Below the pieces are notes generated by a model, which did no database searches, was not told the origin of the DNA, and saw only the letters and a list, made by a program, of their open reading frames with translations. From Marinobacterium sedimentorum (GTDB taxonomy: Bacteria > Pseudomonadota > Gammaproteobacteria > Pseudomonadales > Balneatricaceae): a stretch of 36,376 nt of DNA. Numbering within the stretch: position 1 is the first letter of the stretch; every line of letters begins with the position of its first letter. Where the stretch lies: assembly GCF_024267675.1 (NCBI RefSeq), contig NZ_JALDYX010000040.1, forward strand, positions 1 through 36,376, read 5' to 3'. Both the position numbers and the translations under genes were made by a program. Below, piece after piece: positions 23,259 to 32,491 of this stretch.

Positions 23259-25406
23259 ATGGTGTATGCAGGACAGGCGGTCAGCGTACGGGACGCAGGC
23301 GACGGTCTTTATGAGGTTGTTTTTGATCTCGCGGGCGACTCGGTTAACAAATTCAATCAGGCCACCCTGGCCGAGCTGCGCGATGCCGTGGCCGCATTGC
23401 AGGGCACTGCCGGTGTGCAGGGTGTGTTGTTCAGCAGCGCCAAGGACGTATTTATCGTCGGCGCCGATATCACCGAATTCACCCGGATGTTCGAGCGCAG
23501 CGAAGATGAAATCGCCGCCGGCCTGCTGGAAATGAATCAGGTGTTCAACGCTATCGAGGATCTGCCGTTCCCCACCGTCACCGCCATTAACGGCGTGGCC
23601 CTGGGCGGCGGCTTCGAGCTTTGCCTGGCCACCGATTACCGGGTGGCGAGCACGGCGGCCAAAGTTGGCCTGCCGGAAGTGAAGCTGGGCATCTATCCTG
23701 GCTGGGGCGGCACTGTGCGGCTGTCACGCCTGCTGGGCGTGGATAACGCCAATGAGTGGGTCTGCGGCGGTGCTGAATACAAGGCGGCGGCGGCACTCAA
23801 GGTGGGGGCGGTGGATGCGGTGGTTGTTCCTGCTCAGCTACGCGATGCGGGTCTGGATCTGCTGCGCAACTGCATCGCCGGCAAGTTTGACTATCTGGCA
23901 CGCCGGGTCGAGAAACAGAGTGCCATCAAGCTTAACCAGATTGAGCAGATGATGGCCTTCGAGTCCGCCAAGGGTGTGATCGGCGCCCAGGCCGGGCCCC
24001 ATTACCCGGCGCCCATGGCGGCGCTGAAAACCATGCAGAAACACGCCAACCTCAAGCGCGATGCCGCCCAGGCGGTGGAAGCCAAGGGCTTTGCCACGCT
24101 GGCCAAAACCGATGTCTGCAAGGCGCTGATCGGTTTGTTCCTAAAGGATCAGCAGGTCAAGAAGGTGGCCCGCAAGCTTGCGGCCGGGGCGGCGCCCGTA
24201 CAGCAGGCGGCGGTGCTGGGCGCAGGCATCATGGGGGGCGGTGTGGCTTATCAGTCGGCGTCCCGCGGTGTGCCGATTCTGATGAAAGACATCAACGAGA
24301 AAGCCCTGCAGCTGGGCCTGGATGAAGCCACCCAGCTGCTGGGCGGCCAACTCAAGCGCGGGCGTCTGGATGCCGCCGGCGTAGCCAAGACCCTGACCAT
24401 GATTCGCCCGACCCTGAGCTATGGCGACTTTGGCACTGTCGACCTGGTGGTTGAGGCAGTGGTGGAAAACGTCAAGGTGAAGCAGGCCGTGCTGGCTGAA
24501 ACCGAGCAGTATCTGAAGGACGGCGCCATTCTGGCCTCTAATACCTCGACTATCTCGATCACCGAACTGGCCACGGCGCTGAAAAAGCCGGAGAACTTCT
24601 GCGGCATGCATTTCTTCAATCCGGTGCACAAGATGCCGCTGGTGGAAGTCATTCGCGGCGAGAAAACCTCCGATGCTGCCGTGGCCCGCACCCTGGCCTA
24701 CGCCCAGACCTTGGGCAAGACCCCGATTGTGGTCAACGACTGCCCGGGCTTTCTGGTCAACCGCGTGCTCTTCCCCTATTTCGGCGGCTTCAGTCTGCTG
24801 CTGCGCGATGGCGGTGATTTCCGTCGCATCGACAAGGTGATGGAAGGCTTCGGCTGGCCCATGGGACCTGCCTATCTGCTGGATGTGGTCGGCATAGACA
24901 CGGCGCACCATGCCGATGCAGTGATGGCGGCGGGCTTCCCGGACCGCATGACCCATGAGGGTGAAAATGCCATTGATCGCATGTATAGCCTGGAGCGCTT
25001 TGGCCAGAAAAACGCCAAGGGCTTTTATGCCTATGCGCCGGATCGTCGCGGCAAGCTGAAGAAGACGCCGGATGAAACTGTGACCGCTGCGCTGGATGGT
25101 GTTGTGGGCGCGGCCCGGGATTTCTCCGATGAAGAGATTATCGAGCGCATGATGATCCCGCTGTGCATCGAAACCGTGCGCTGCCTGGAAGACAGCATAG
25201 TGGCTTCGGCCGCCGATGCCGATATGGGGCTGATTTACGGCATTGGTTTCCCGCCGTTCCGTGGCGGTGCGCTCTACTACCTTGATCAGCTGGGCCTGGC
25301 GAATTTCTGCGCCATGGCGGCCAAATATGCAGACCTCGGGCCGCTGTATCAGCCCACGGAGCGCATGCAACAGATGGCCGAGCGCGGCGCAACCTATTAC
25401 GGCTGA
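23259..25406 (+). CDS. fadB: Fatty-acid oxidation complex alpha subunit FadB
   Basis: A 715-residue multifunctional enzyme with enoyl-CoA hydratase/isomerase and 3-hydroxyacyl-CoA dehydrogenase domains. In the N-terminal crotonase part the two catalytic glutamates are visible at Glu120 (GGGFELCLATDYR) and Glu140 (GLPEVKLGIYPGWGG). The NAD-binding fold starts at VLGAGIMGGGVAYQSA (about residue 320), and the dehydrogenase histidine is His451 in HFFNPVHKMPL. Length and order match FadB (E. coli 729 residues). GGGGAGA precedes ATG. fadA follows after 15 bp, giving the usual alpha2-beta2 complex in the cytoplasm for aerobic beta-oxidation. Confidence 0.96.
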   Translation: MVYAGQAVSVRDAGDGLYEVVFDLAGDSVNKFNQATLAELRDAVAALQGTAGVQGVLFSSAKDVFIVGADITEFTRMFERSEDEIAAGLLEMNQVFNAIEDLPFPTVTAINGVALGGGFELCLATDYRVASTAAKVGLPEVKLGIYPGWGGTVRLSRLLGVDNANEWVCGGAEYKAAAALKVGAVDAVVVPAQLRDAGLDLLRNCIAGKFDYLARRVEKQSAIKLNQIEQMMAFESAKGVIGAQAGPHYPAPMAALKTMQKHANLKRDAAQAVEAKGFATLAKTDVCKALIGLFLKDQQVKKVARKLAAGAAPVQQAAVLGAGIMGGGVAYQSASRGVPILMKDINEKALQLGLDEATQLLGGQLKRGRLDAAGVAKTLTMIRPTLSYGDFGTVDLVVEAVVENVKVKQAVLAETEQYLKDGAILASNTSTISITELATALKKPENFCGMHFFNPVHKMPLVEVIRGEKTSDAAVARTLAYAQTLGKTPIVVNDCPGFLVNRVLFPYFGGFSLLLRDGGDFRRIDKVMEGFGWPMGPAYLLDVVGIDTAHHADAVMAAGFPDRMTHEGENAIDRMYSLERFGQKNAKGFYAYAPDRRGKLKKTPDETVTAALDGVVGAARDFSDEEIIERMMIPLCIETVRCLEDSIVASAADADMGLIYGIGFPPFRGGALYYLDQLGLANFCAMAAKYADLGPLYQPTERMQQMAERGATYYG

Positions 25407-25421
25407 AAGGAGGATACCTGG

Positions 25422-26603
25422 ATGAGCCTGAAACCCAATGACGTGGTAATCGTCGATGCGGTGCGTACCCCCATGGGACGCTCCAAGAACGGATCCTTCC
25501 GCAATGTACGCGCCGAAGCACTGTCCGCCGCCGTCATGCAGGGCCTGCTGGCCCGGCATCCGCAGATCAACCCGGTCGAGATCGAAGATGTGATCTGGGG
25601 CTGTGTCAACCAGACCCTGGAACAGGGCTTCAATATCGGCCGCAACGCCGCCCTGCTGGCCGGCATTCCCCATACCGTGGCGGCCCAGACGGTCAACCGC
25701 CTCTGTGGCTCGTCCATGGCGGCGCTGCATACCGCTGCCCAGGCGATTCAGAGCGGCAACGGTGATCTCTTTATGGTCGGCGGTGTCGAGCACATGGGGC
25801 ATGTGGCCCTGACCCATGGCGTGGATGTGAATCCGCAGCTGTCCAAACAGGTCGCCAAGGCGGCCATGATGATGGGCGTGACTGCCGAGATGCTGGGCAA
25901 GATGAACGGCATATCACGCGAGCAGCAGGATGCCTTTGGTGCCCGCTCGCATCAGAAGGCCCAGGAGGCGACTCTGGCCGGTCGTTTTCGCAACGAAATC
26001 GTGCCGGTCGAAGGCCACGATGAAAACGGCTTCAAGTCTTTGCTGGAAACCGACGAAGTCATTCGCCCTGAAACCACTATCGAATCCCTGGCCGCCCTGG
26101 CGCCGGTATTCGTACCCAAGGTCGGCACCGTCACCGCCGGTACTTCGTCGGCCCTGTCCGACGGTGCCAGCGCCATGCTGCTGATGTCGGCCGCGCGGGC
26201 CCAGAGCCTGGGCCTCAGGCCGCGGGCACGCATTGTCAGCATGGCTGTGGCGGGCTGTGATCCGTCCATCATGGGCTACGGCCCGGTGCCGGCCAGTCAT
26301 AAGGCGCTCAAGCGTGCCGGGCTCAGCATCGATGATATCGACTACTTCGAGCTCAACGAAGCCTTCGCCGCCCAGGCGCTGTCGGTCATGAAGGGCCTGA
26401 AAATCACCGACAAGATGGATCAGCAGATCAACCTGAACGGTGGTGCCATTGCCCTGGGTCACCCGCTGGGATGCTCCGGTACACGTATCACCACCACCCT
26501 GCTGAATGTGCTGGAACAGCAGGATGGCACCCTGGGCCTGGCCACCATGTGTATCGGCATGGGGCAGGGCATCGCCACGGTGATCGAGCGGCTGAACTGT
26601 TAA
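25422..26603 (+). CDS. fadA: 3-ketoacyl-CoA thiolase FadA
   Basis: A 393-residue thiolase, beta subunit of the fatty-acid oxidation complex; it cleaves 3-ketoacyl-CoA with CoA to release acetyl-CoA. The nucleophile is Cys95 in NRLCGSSMAALH; His347 lies in GHPLGCSGTR and Cys377 in MCIGMGQG. Spacing equals the E. coli FadA triad shifted by four residues. A near-perfect ribosome site (AAAGGAGG) sits between fadB and this ATG. The normal operon terminator is probably the hairpin at 26817-26858, with a multi-hairpin repeat lying between gene end and terminator. Confidence 0.96.
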   Translation: MSLKPNDVVIVDAVRTPMGRSKNGSFRNVRAEALSAAVMQGLLARHPQINPVEIEDVIWGCVNQTLEQGFNIGRNAALLAGIPHTVAAQTVNRLCGSSMAALHTAAQAIQSGNGDLFMVGGVEHMGHVALTHGVDVNPQLSKQVAKAAMMMGVTAEMLGKMNGISREQQDAFGARSHQKAQEATLAGRFRNEIVPVEGHDENGFKSLLETDEVIRPETTIESLAALAPVFVPKVGTVTAGTSSALSDGASAMLLMSAARAQSLGLRPRARIVSMAVAGCDPSIMGYGPVPASHKALKRAGLSIDDIDYFELNEAFAAQALSVMKGLKITDKMDQQINLNGGAIALGHPLGCSGTRITTTLLNVLEQQDGTLGLATMCIGMGQGIATVIERLNC

Positions 26604-26684
26604 TCTGGCGGACAAGTAGGCTCCCGCCCTATGTGTCCGTCACGCCATCAAAACGGGCGCAGGTGCGTGGACATGCTGGTTTTG

Positions 26685-26772
26685 CTGACGTTCGCATTGG
26701 GCCATCTTATTAAAAGGAAGGACCAATGATGAAGCGTCCATGCTGCAGGTATTAACCCGCGGGGTTAATAAT
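26685..26772 (+). repeat. Multi-hairpin repeat, left copy (inverted relative to 32464-32536)
   Basis: The 88-bp segment starts CTGACGTTCGCATTGG, continues CCAATGATGAAGCGTCC and ends GTATTAACCC-GCG-GGGTTAATAAT. The reverse complement of 32464-32536 starts CTGGCGTTCGCATTGG, continues CCAATGATGAAGCATCC and ends GTATTAACCC-TCC-GGGTTAATAAT. They are clearly homologous and inverted. The palindrome at 26750-26770 is intact here (9-bp arms), the CATTGG/CCAATG stem has an enlarged ~22-nt loop, and the middle stem is partly decayed. The copies bracket the MATE/HlyD/RND block. It may be a terminal repeat of a mobile unit or a duplicated regulatory element. Confidence 0.8.
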
Positions 26773-26816
26773 CGTCTGCCAACAACCACCCGTGAAAAAA
26801 GAGTCCAGCGAGCAAA

Positions 26817-26858
26817 GGCCCCTGTGTGTAGATCACTCTGCATGCAGGGGCCTTTTTT
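26817..26858 (+). terminator. Intrinsic terminator, probably of fadBA
   Basis: GGCCCCTG (26817-26824) pairs perfectly with CAGGGGCC (26845-26852) across a 20-nt loop and is followed by TTTTTT (26853-26858). It lies 214 bp after fadA, with the left hairpin repeat in between, so the repeat may have been inserted between gene and terminator. The rest of this gap, up to 27097, holds nothing I can support. Confidence 0.75.
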
Positions 26859-27097
26859 GTGGGCTGGGTGATGCACAGATTCGTTTCGCTTGGGCTGTCA
26901 TCGGGGGTGGGGTGCTTATGTATTCAGCTTGCCGTGCTCCTGTCGCTTGCGCTGTGGGCAACTAGCGCTGTGCAAGTCGGCTATCCCGCCGATTTATCGC
27001 CTGAAAGTACTGCAAAGGCCAGTTCAAATCTGCCGGCTCTCGTTATGGCCAGCATTCTCGGACGGCCTCCGGGGCGAACGATGACGAATACTCTAAT

Positions 27098-28285
27098 TCA
27101 AGCACTGGGCGATATTGCCAGATGATGTGACCGTCCAGCTGCGAAGCTTGCCGCTACAGTTATGGCGCCATAAACCAAAGCACTCAGAGCGACGATCTTG
27201 AAAAGCGATGGCAGTTCAGCATCAAAATACGTAACGGCCAGCCAGCCCACAACGGCCGCGATCATCATGCGTGCCGTTCCGGCCAACACTGGCCAGAGCA
27301 CACGCTTCGCCCCTTGACCGGCGAAATAGAGAGCCATGCCGGCTCCTATAGCTCCATAGAAGGGCGCAACGTTCCGTAGATAGCTTGCTCCCGCCGTAAG
27401 TATTTGTTGCTCCTCACTAAAAATAGTGAGCCAGATGTGTGGGAATGTAGCAACGCTAAGTCCGATTAATTCCGTAAAGGCAAACGCGATGGCTGCGCCA
27501 ATCCATGTGATGCGTTGTGCGCGTTGCACTTGCCCCGCTCCAAGATTGACTCCAACCATGGTCATGATGGCAGTGCCAAGACCAAACAGCAGAGGGATTT
27601 GTATGTAATCCAGTCTTGAGGCGATGCCATACCCGGCAATGGCATCAGGCCCAAAACGACCTACGGCGGCAGTCACGACGGCAACGGTCAAATTGATCTG
27701 AACTGTACCTATAGCTGACAGCAGACCAACGCCAAGAATATCCGTGAACAATCGGGTGCTCAGTGGAGCTGTCGATAGCTTGATAATGCTTTGGGCTGAT
27801 CGCATGTGCCTTACCAGGAAGAAAGTGGCGAGGATGTAATAGACCAGGATCGCTATTCCAGCTCCGGCGACACCCAATGAAGGTATTGCGCCCCATCCAA
27901 AAATCAGGGCTGGCGACAACGGCAAAAGGATAACGGCCCCCGCCAGTGTTATACGCGCAGGCGTATTAGTATCGCCTGCTCCGCGTAGTGCTGCCGACAA
28001 TAACGCAACGATCCATATCAGTGGCGATCCGGCAAAGACGATGTTCGAATAGGTAAGGGCAGCAGAGAGCGCTGGCCCCTCAACTCCCATCAAATGATAC
28101 AGGGCGTAACCACCGATTATTGTGATTGCGGCGAATGCGGCTCCCATAACACCGGCAATAACAACACCATGCCAAACCAGTGCTTGAGCGTCTGCCCATC
28201 GGCCAGCGCCGGTTGCCCGTGCCACAGCCGAGGCCAGTCCGCCACCAATGCCGCCATTCGCCATCATTTGCATCAGCATAAGCAC
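27098..28285 (-). CDS. MATE-family multidrug efflux protein, 5'-truncated
   Basis: The open frame (395 codons, GTG start at 28285) encodes most of a MATE Na+/drug or H+/drug antiporter: LMLMQMMANGGIGGGLASAV, then about ten hydrophobic segments. Coding similarity continues upstream of the annotated start: the in-frame codons to about 28333 read SSLGADVLAGVAVVFPV, standard MATE sequence, after which the resemblance stops. A full MATE has ~450-460 residues, so about 55-60 N-terminal residues with the first helix are missing. The same breakpoint begins a truncated HlyD gene on the other strand. By eye the region is lower in GC than its neighbours. The product is unlikely to work unless a fused start rescues it. 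Confidence 0.8.
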   Translation of the reverse strand: MLMLMQMMANGGIGGGLASAVARATGAGRWADAQALVWHGVVIAGVMGAAFAAITIIGGYALYHLMGVEGPALSAALTYSNIVFAGSPLIWIVALLSAALRGAGDTNTPARITLAGAVILLPLSPALIFGWGAIPSLGVAGAGIAILVYYILATFFLVRHMRSAQSIIKLSTAPLSTRLFTDILGVGLLSAIGTVQINLTVAVVTAAVGRFGPDAIAGYGIASRLDYIQIPLLFGLGTAIMTMVGVNLGAGQVQRAQRITWIGAAIAFAFTELIGLSVATFPHIWLTIFSEEQQILTAGASYLRNVAPFYGAIGAGMALYFAGQGAKRVLWPVLAGTARMMIAAVVGWLAVTYFDAELPSLFKIVALSALVYGAITVAASFAAGRSHHLAISPSA

Positions 28286-29366
28286 TGGAAAAACGACGGC
28301 TACCCCAGCCAGAACATCGGCTCCAAGCGAACTCGACCCGCGTACCGAAGCGCCGCTGGTGCGTGCCGCTATCGTTCAAGGGGCAATACCCGCGTCACGT
28401 TCCTTCACCGGAACCGTAGCGGCGCGAGTCCAGAGCGACCTGGGCTTTCGCGTCTCGGGCAAGGTGCTGGAGCGGCTGGTGGGTACGGGACAAGCCGTCA
28501 AGCGCGGTCAGGCACTCATGCGCATCGATCCCGTCGATCTGAAGCTCGCGGCGCGTGCGCAGCGTGAAGCGGTCGCCGCTGCGCGAGCGCGGGCGCAGCA
28601 AACCAGCGATGATGAAGCCCGCTATCGCAAGCTGCGCGGAACCGGCGCTATATCCGCATCGGCCTACGATCAGGTCAAGGCGGCGGCGGATACCGCCAAG
28701 TCCCAGCTCAGTGCGGCCCAGGCCCAGGCGGAAGTGGCCCTAAATGCGACCCGTTATGCCGAGTTGCTGGCGGATGCTGATGGCATTGTCATGGACACGC
28801 TGGTCGAGCCCGGCCAGGTCGTCAATGCCGGCCAAGTCGTGATGCGTGTGGCTCATGCCGGCCCCCGTGAAGCGCTTATCCAGTTGCCGGAAACCCTGCG
28901 CCCGGCGGTCGGTTCCGCCGCGCAGGCCACGCTCTTCGGCAAAGAGGACGTTAGCGTTCCAGCCAAGCTCCGGCAGTTGTCGGATGTCGCGGATAGTCAG
29001 ACCCGCACCTTTGAGGCGCGCTATGTGCTGGAAGGGGAATTGGCCAAGGCGCCGCTGGGCGCCACGGTCACCCTGCAGATCCCGGCTGGGCATTCCTCTG
29101 TTCAAGGCCTCTTGCAGGTGCCGATCGGTGCCCTCTACGACGCAGGCAGGGGCCCCGGCGTGTGGGTCATCCAGGGCGAACCGGCGCAGGTGCACTGGCA
29201 GCCGGTCGTGGTCCAGCAGCTTGATGATGAGGGGGCGCGCATCACCGCTCAGCTCAGGCAGGGCGAACGGATAGTCGCGCTCGGCGTGCACCTGCTGCGC
29301 GAAAGCCAGCAGGTGCGGGTGGCCGGTGAAGCCGTCATCGCGGCGGTCGAGGGGGGCCGTCCATGA
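28248..29366 (+). CDS. HlyD/AcrA-type RND periplasmic adaptor, 5'-truncated
   Basis: The open frame has 372 codons, but the first ~30 (28248 to about 28334) are antisense MATE sequence, not adaptor sequence. Authentic adaptor sequence begins near DPRTEAPLVRAAIVQG and runs through the barrel-sandwich half-motifs GFRVSGKVLERLVGTGQAVK and ADGIVMDTLVEPGQVVNAGQ, a short alpha-hairpin (about 95-170), and the beta-barrel end. The usual N-terminal signal peptide or lipoprotein signal is absent, so periplasmic export is doubtful. The stop overlaps the RND pump start by 4 bp (ATGA), showing the original adaptor-pump operon. This is a likely pseudogene or chimeric gene. Confidence 0.8.
   Translation: MPPFAIICISISTGKTTATPARTSAPSELDPRTEAPLVRAAIVQGAIPASRSFTGTVAARVQSDLGFRVSGKVLERLVGTGQAVKRGQALMRIDPVDLKLAARAQREAVAAARARAQQTSDDEARYRKLRGTGAISASAYDQVKAAADTAKSQLSAAQAQAEVALNATRYAELLADADGIVMDTLVEPGQVVNAGQVVMRVAHAGPREALIQLPETLRPAVGSAAQATLFGKEDVSVPAKLRQLSDVADSQTRTFEARYVLEGELAKAPLGATVTLQIPAGHSSVQGLLQVPIGALYDAGRGPGVWVIQGEPAQVHWQPVVVQQLDDEGARITAQLRQGERIVALGVHLLRESQQVRVAGEAVIAAVEGGRP
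28330..28340. other. Recombination junction joining MATE and HlyD genes head to head
   Basis: Left of about 28333 the minus strand encodes MATE residues (SSLGADVL...). Right of about 28337 the plus strand encodes HlyD residues (DPRTEAP...). No promoter, ribosome site or start codon of either original gene remains between them. The breakpoint can be placed to within a few bases. A deletion of a divergent intergenic region (promoters, perhaps a regulator gene) with both gene starts, or a fusion of two unrelated fragments, would give this structure. Confidence 0.75.
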
Positions 29367-32300
29367 ACGAAGGCCGTTTCAATCTGTCAGCGCTCGCCGT
29401 ACGCGAACGCTCCATCACCCTGTTCCTGATCTGCCTGATCTCGCTCGCCGGGGTTATAGCGTTCGTCAAGTTGGGTCGGGCGGAGGACCCTGCGTTCACC
29501 GTCAAGGTGATGAACATCGTTACCGCCTGGCCCGGTGCCACTGCCCAGGAAATGCAAGACCAGGTCGCCGAAAAGATCGAAAAGCGCCTGCAGGAGCTGC
29601 GCTGGTACGACCGCACCGAGACCTACACCAGGCCCGGCCTGGCCTTCACGACCTTGACCCTGCTCGACACCACTCCGCCTTCGCAAGTGGCGGAGGAGTT
29701 CTATCAGGCCCGCAAGAAGGTCGGCGACGAGGCCATCAACCTCCCGCCCGGCGTGATAGGGCCGATGGTCAACGACGAATACTCGGATGTCACCTTTGCC
29801 CTGTTCGCGCTCAAGGCCAAGGGTGAACCGCAGCGCTTGCTGGTACGCGACGCGGAGATGTTGCGCCAGCGGATGCTGCACGTGCCGGGCGTGAAGAAGG
29901 TCAGCATCGTCGGCGAGCAGGCCGAGCGTATCTTTGTCGAGTTTTCACATGAACGCCTGGCAACGCTGGGTATCGGCCCGCAAGAGGTGTTCGCCGCGAT
30001 CAACGGCCAGAATGCCCTGACGCCGGCTGGCTCCGTAGAAACCAGGGGGCCGCAGGTGTTTATTCGCCTGGACGGCGCCTTCGACGAATTGCAGAAGATT
30101 CGCGACACGCCGGTTGTGGTGCAGGGCCGCACGCTGAAGTTGTCGGACATCGCCACCGTCAAGCGTGGCTATGAAGATCCGGCGACTTTCATGATCCGTA
30201 ATGGTGGCGAACCTGCCCTGCTGCTGGGCATCATCATGCGCGATGGTTGGAACGGTCTCGATCTGGGCAAGGCGCTGGACCGCGAGGTGGGTGAAATCAA
30301 CGCCGAACTGCCGCTGGGCATGAGCCTGACCAAGGTCACGGACCAGTCCGTCAACATCAGCTCGGCGGTCGATGAGTTCATGGTCAAGTTCTTCGTCGCG
30401 CTGCTGGTGGTCATGCTGGTGAGCTTTCTCAGCATGGGCTGGCGTGTGGGCATTGTCGTCGCTGCGGCCGTACCGCTGACGCTGGCGATGGTGTTCGTGG
30501 TGATGGCCGCGACCGGGAAGAACTTCGACCGTATCACCTTGGGCTCTCTGATCCTGGCCTTGGGCCTGCTGGTGGACGACGCCATCATCGCCATTGAAAT
30601 GATGGTGGTGAAGATGGAAGAGGGTTACAACCGCCTCGCCGCGTCCGCCTATGCCTGGAGCCACACCGCCGCACCGATGCTGTCGGGCACCCTGGTAACG
30701 GCCGTGGGCTTCATGCCCAATGGCTTCGCTCGCTCCACGGCCGGTGAGTACACCAGCAACATGTTCTGGATCGTCGGCATTGCCTTGATCGCCTCGTGGC
30801 TGGTCGCCGTGCTGTTCACTCCCTACCTCGGCGTCAAGCTGCTGTCCGGCGTCAAGAAGGTCGAAGGCGGCCATGACACGCTCTACGATACGCCGCGCTA
30901 CAACCGTTTTCGTCAGGTGCTGGCGCGGGTCATCGCCCACAAATGGCTGGTCGCCGGCACCGTGGTTGGACTTTTCGTCGTGGCCATACTCAGCATGGGG
31001 TTGGTCAAGAAGCAGTTCTTTCCGATTTCAGACCGTCCCGAAGTGCTGGTCGAGGTGCAGATGCCTTACGGCACTTCGATTGCACAAACCAGCGCTGCCA
31101 CGGCGAAGGTGGAAGCCTGGCTGGCCGAGCAGGAAGAGGCCAGGATCGTCACAGCTTATATTGGCCAGGGCGCGCCACGCTTCTACATGGCAATGGGGCC
31201 TGAGCTGCCTGATCCGTCATTTGCCAAGATCGTCGTCCGTACGGACAACCAGCAGGAGCGCGAGGCGTTGAAATATCGGCTGCGCCAGGCGATCTCCGAG
31301 GGCCTGGCCGCCGAGGCGCGCGTGCGTGTCACCCAGCTGGTGTTCGGCCCTTATTCGCCATTCCCGGTCGCCTACCGTGTCACTGGTCCGGACGCAGACA
31401 AGCTGCGTGATATCGCAGCCGACGTACAACAGGTCATGAACGCCAGTCCGATGATGCGCACGGTCAACACTGACTGGGGCACGCGCACGCCCACGCTGCA
31501 CCTCACCTTGCAGCAAGACCGGCTGCAGGCCGCGGGGCTGTCCTCCAACACCGTGGCGCAACAACTGCAGTTTCTGCTGAGCGGCGTACCCGTTTCCGCC
31601 GTGCGTGAGGACATTCGTACGGTGCAGGTCGTGGCCCGTTCGGCTGGGGATATCCGCTTCGACCCGACCCGGGTCATGGACTTCACACTGGCTGGCACCA
31701 ACGGGCAGCGCATCCCGCTGTCGCAGGTCGCCGAAGTCGAGGTGCGCATGGAGGAGCCGGTTATCCGCCGACGCGACCGCATGCCGACGATCACCGTCCA
31801 GGGCGATATCGCCGATGGCCTGCAGCCGCCGGATGTGTCAGCGGCCATCACCGGGCAGCTGGCGCCCATTATGGCGAAACTGCCGAGCGGCTATCGCATC
31901 GAGCAGGCTGGCTCCATCGAAGAGTCAGGCAAGGCGACGGTGGCGATGTTGCCGCTGTTTCCCATCATGCTGGCAATCACCCTGATCATCCTCATTTTGC
32001 AGGTGCGTTCGATCTCCGCGATGGTCATGGTCTTCCTGACCAGCCCGCTGGGGCTCATCGGTGTGGTGCCCACGCTGATCCTGTTTCAGCAGCCGTTCGG
32101 CATCAATGCATTGGTCGGGCTGATTGCGCTGTCGGGCATCCTGATGCGCAACACGCTGATTCTGATCGGGCAGATCCGCCACAACGAGCAGGCGGGATTG
32201 GACCCGTTCCGTGCGGTGGTCGAGGCAACCGTACAGCGAGCCCGACCGGTGATCCTGACCGCATTGGCGGCAATCCTGGCCTTCATCCCGCTGACCCATT

Positions 32301-32491
32301 CGGTGTTCTGGGGAACGCTCGCCTACACGCTGATCGGCGGCACCTTCGCGGGAACGGTTCTGACCCTGGTGTTTCTGCCAGCCATGTATTCCATCTGGTT
32401 CAGGATCAAGCCCGATAGCAGTAGCCGATCCGTGGAGGCGCAGCTCGTGGAGGCGCAGCCCGCATTATTAACCCGGAGGGTTAATACATGA
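29363..32491 (+). CDS. RND-family efflux pump permease (AcrB/MexB-like fold)
   Basis: A 1042-residue inner-membrane proton/drug antiporter of the RND superfamily. It begins with a typical first helix (ITLFLICLISLAGVIAFVKL), a porter domain, then the first membrane block with LILALGLLVDDAIIAIEMMV, whose paired aspartates are the usual proton-relay residues. A second porter half follows, then a second block ending LVFLPAMYSIWFRIKP. Length is normal for the family. The last ten codons (PALLTRRVNT and stop) are read from the right multi-hairpin repeat, and a 15-bp tandem repeat (GTGGAGGCGCAG twice) precedes them, so the original 3' end was altered. It is coupled by a 4-bp overlap to the truncated adaptor; no outer-membrane channel gene is present. 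Confidence 0.9.
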   Translation: MNEGRFNLSALAVRERSITLFLICLISLAGVIAFVKLGRAEDPAFTVKVMNIVTAWPGATAQEMQDQVAEKIEKRLQELRWYDRTETYTRPGLAFTTLTLLDTTPPSQVAEEFYQARKKVGDEAINLPPGVIGPMVNDEYSDVTFALFALKAKGEPQRLLVRDAEMLRQRMLHVPGVKKVSIVGEQAERIFVEFSHERLATLGIGPQEVFAAINGQNALTPAGSVETRGPQVFIRLDGAFDELQKIRDTPVVVQGRTLKLSDIATVKRGYEDPATFMIRNGGEPALLLGIIMRDGWNGLDLGKALDREVGEINAELPLGMSLTKVTDQSVNISSAVDEFMVKFFVALLVVMLVSFLSMGWRVGIVVAAAVPLTLAMVFVVMAATGKNFDRITLGSLILALGLLVDDAIIAIEMMVVKMEEGYNRLAASAYAWSHTAAPMLSGTLVTAVGFMPNGFARSTAGEYTSNMFWIVGIALIASWLVAVLFTPYLGVKLLSGVKKVEGGHDTLYDTPRYNRFRQVLARVIAHKWLVAGTVVGLFVVAILSMGLVKKQFFPISDRPEVLVEVQMPYGTSIAQTSAATAKVEAWLAEQEEARIVTAYIGQGAPRFYMAMGPELPDPSFAKIVVRTDNQQEREALKYRLRQAISEGLAAEARVRVTQLVFGPYSPFPVAYRVTGPDADKLRDIAADVQQVMNASPMMRTVNTDWGTRTPTLHLTLQQDRLQAAGLSSNTVAQQLQFLLSGVPVSAVREDIRTVQVVARSAGDIRFDPTRVMDFTLAGTNGQRIPLSQVAEVEVRMEEPVIRRRDRMPTITVQGDIADGLQPPDVSAAITGQLAPIMAKLPSGYRIEQAGSIEESGKATVAMLPLFPIMLAITLIILILQVRSISAMVMVFLTSPLGLIGVVPTLILFQQPFGINALVGLIALSGILMRNTLILIGQIRHNEQAGLDPFRAVVEATVQRARPVILTALAAILAFIPLTHSVFWGTLAYTLIGGTFAGTVLTLVFLPAMYSIWFRIKPDSSSRSVEAQLVEAQPALLTRRVNT

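Noticed and set aside
26750..26772. Integron attC site
   Set aside because: GTTAATA does not fit the GTTRRRY core, and no integrase or cassette array is seen. The palindrome arms are also too symmetrical for attC.
26859..27125. An 88-codon frame with a hydrophobic stretch, between the fadBA terminator and MATE
   Set aside because: It starts directly after a terminator, has no visible ribosome site, overlaps the MATE gene end and shows no recognisable family.
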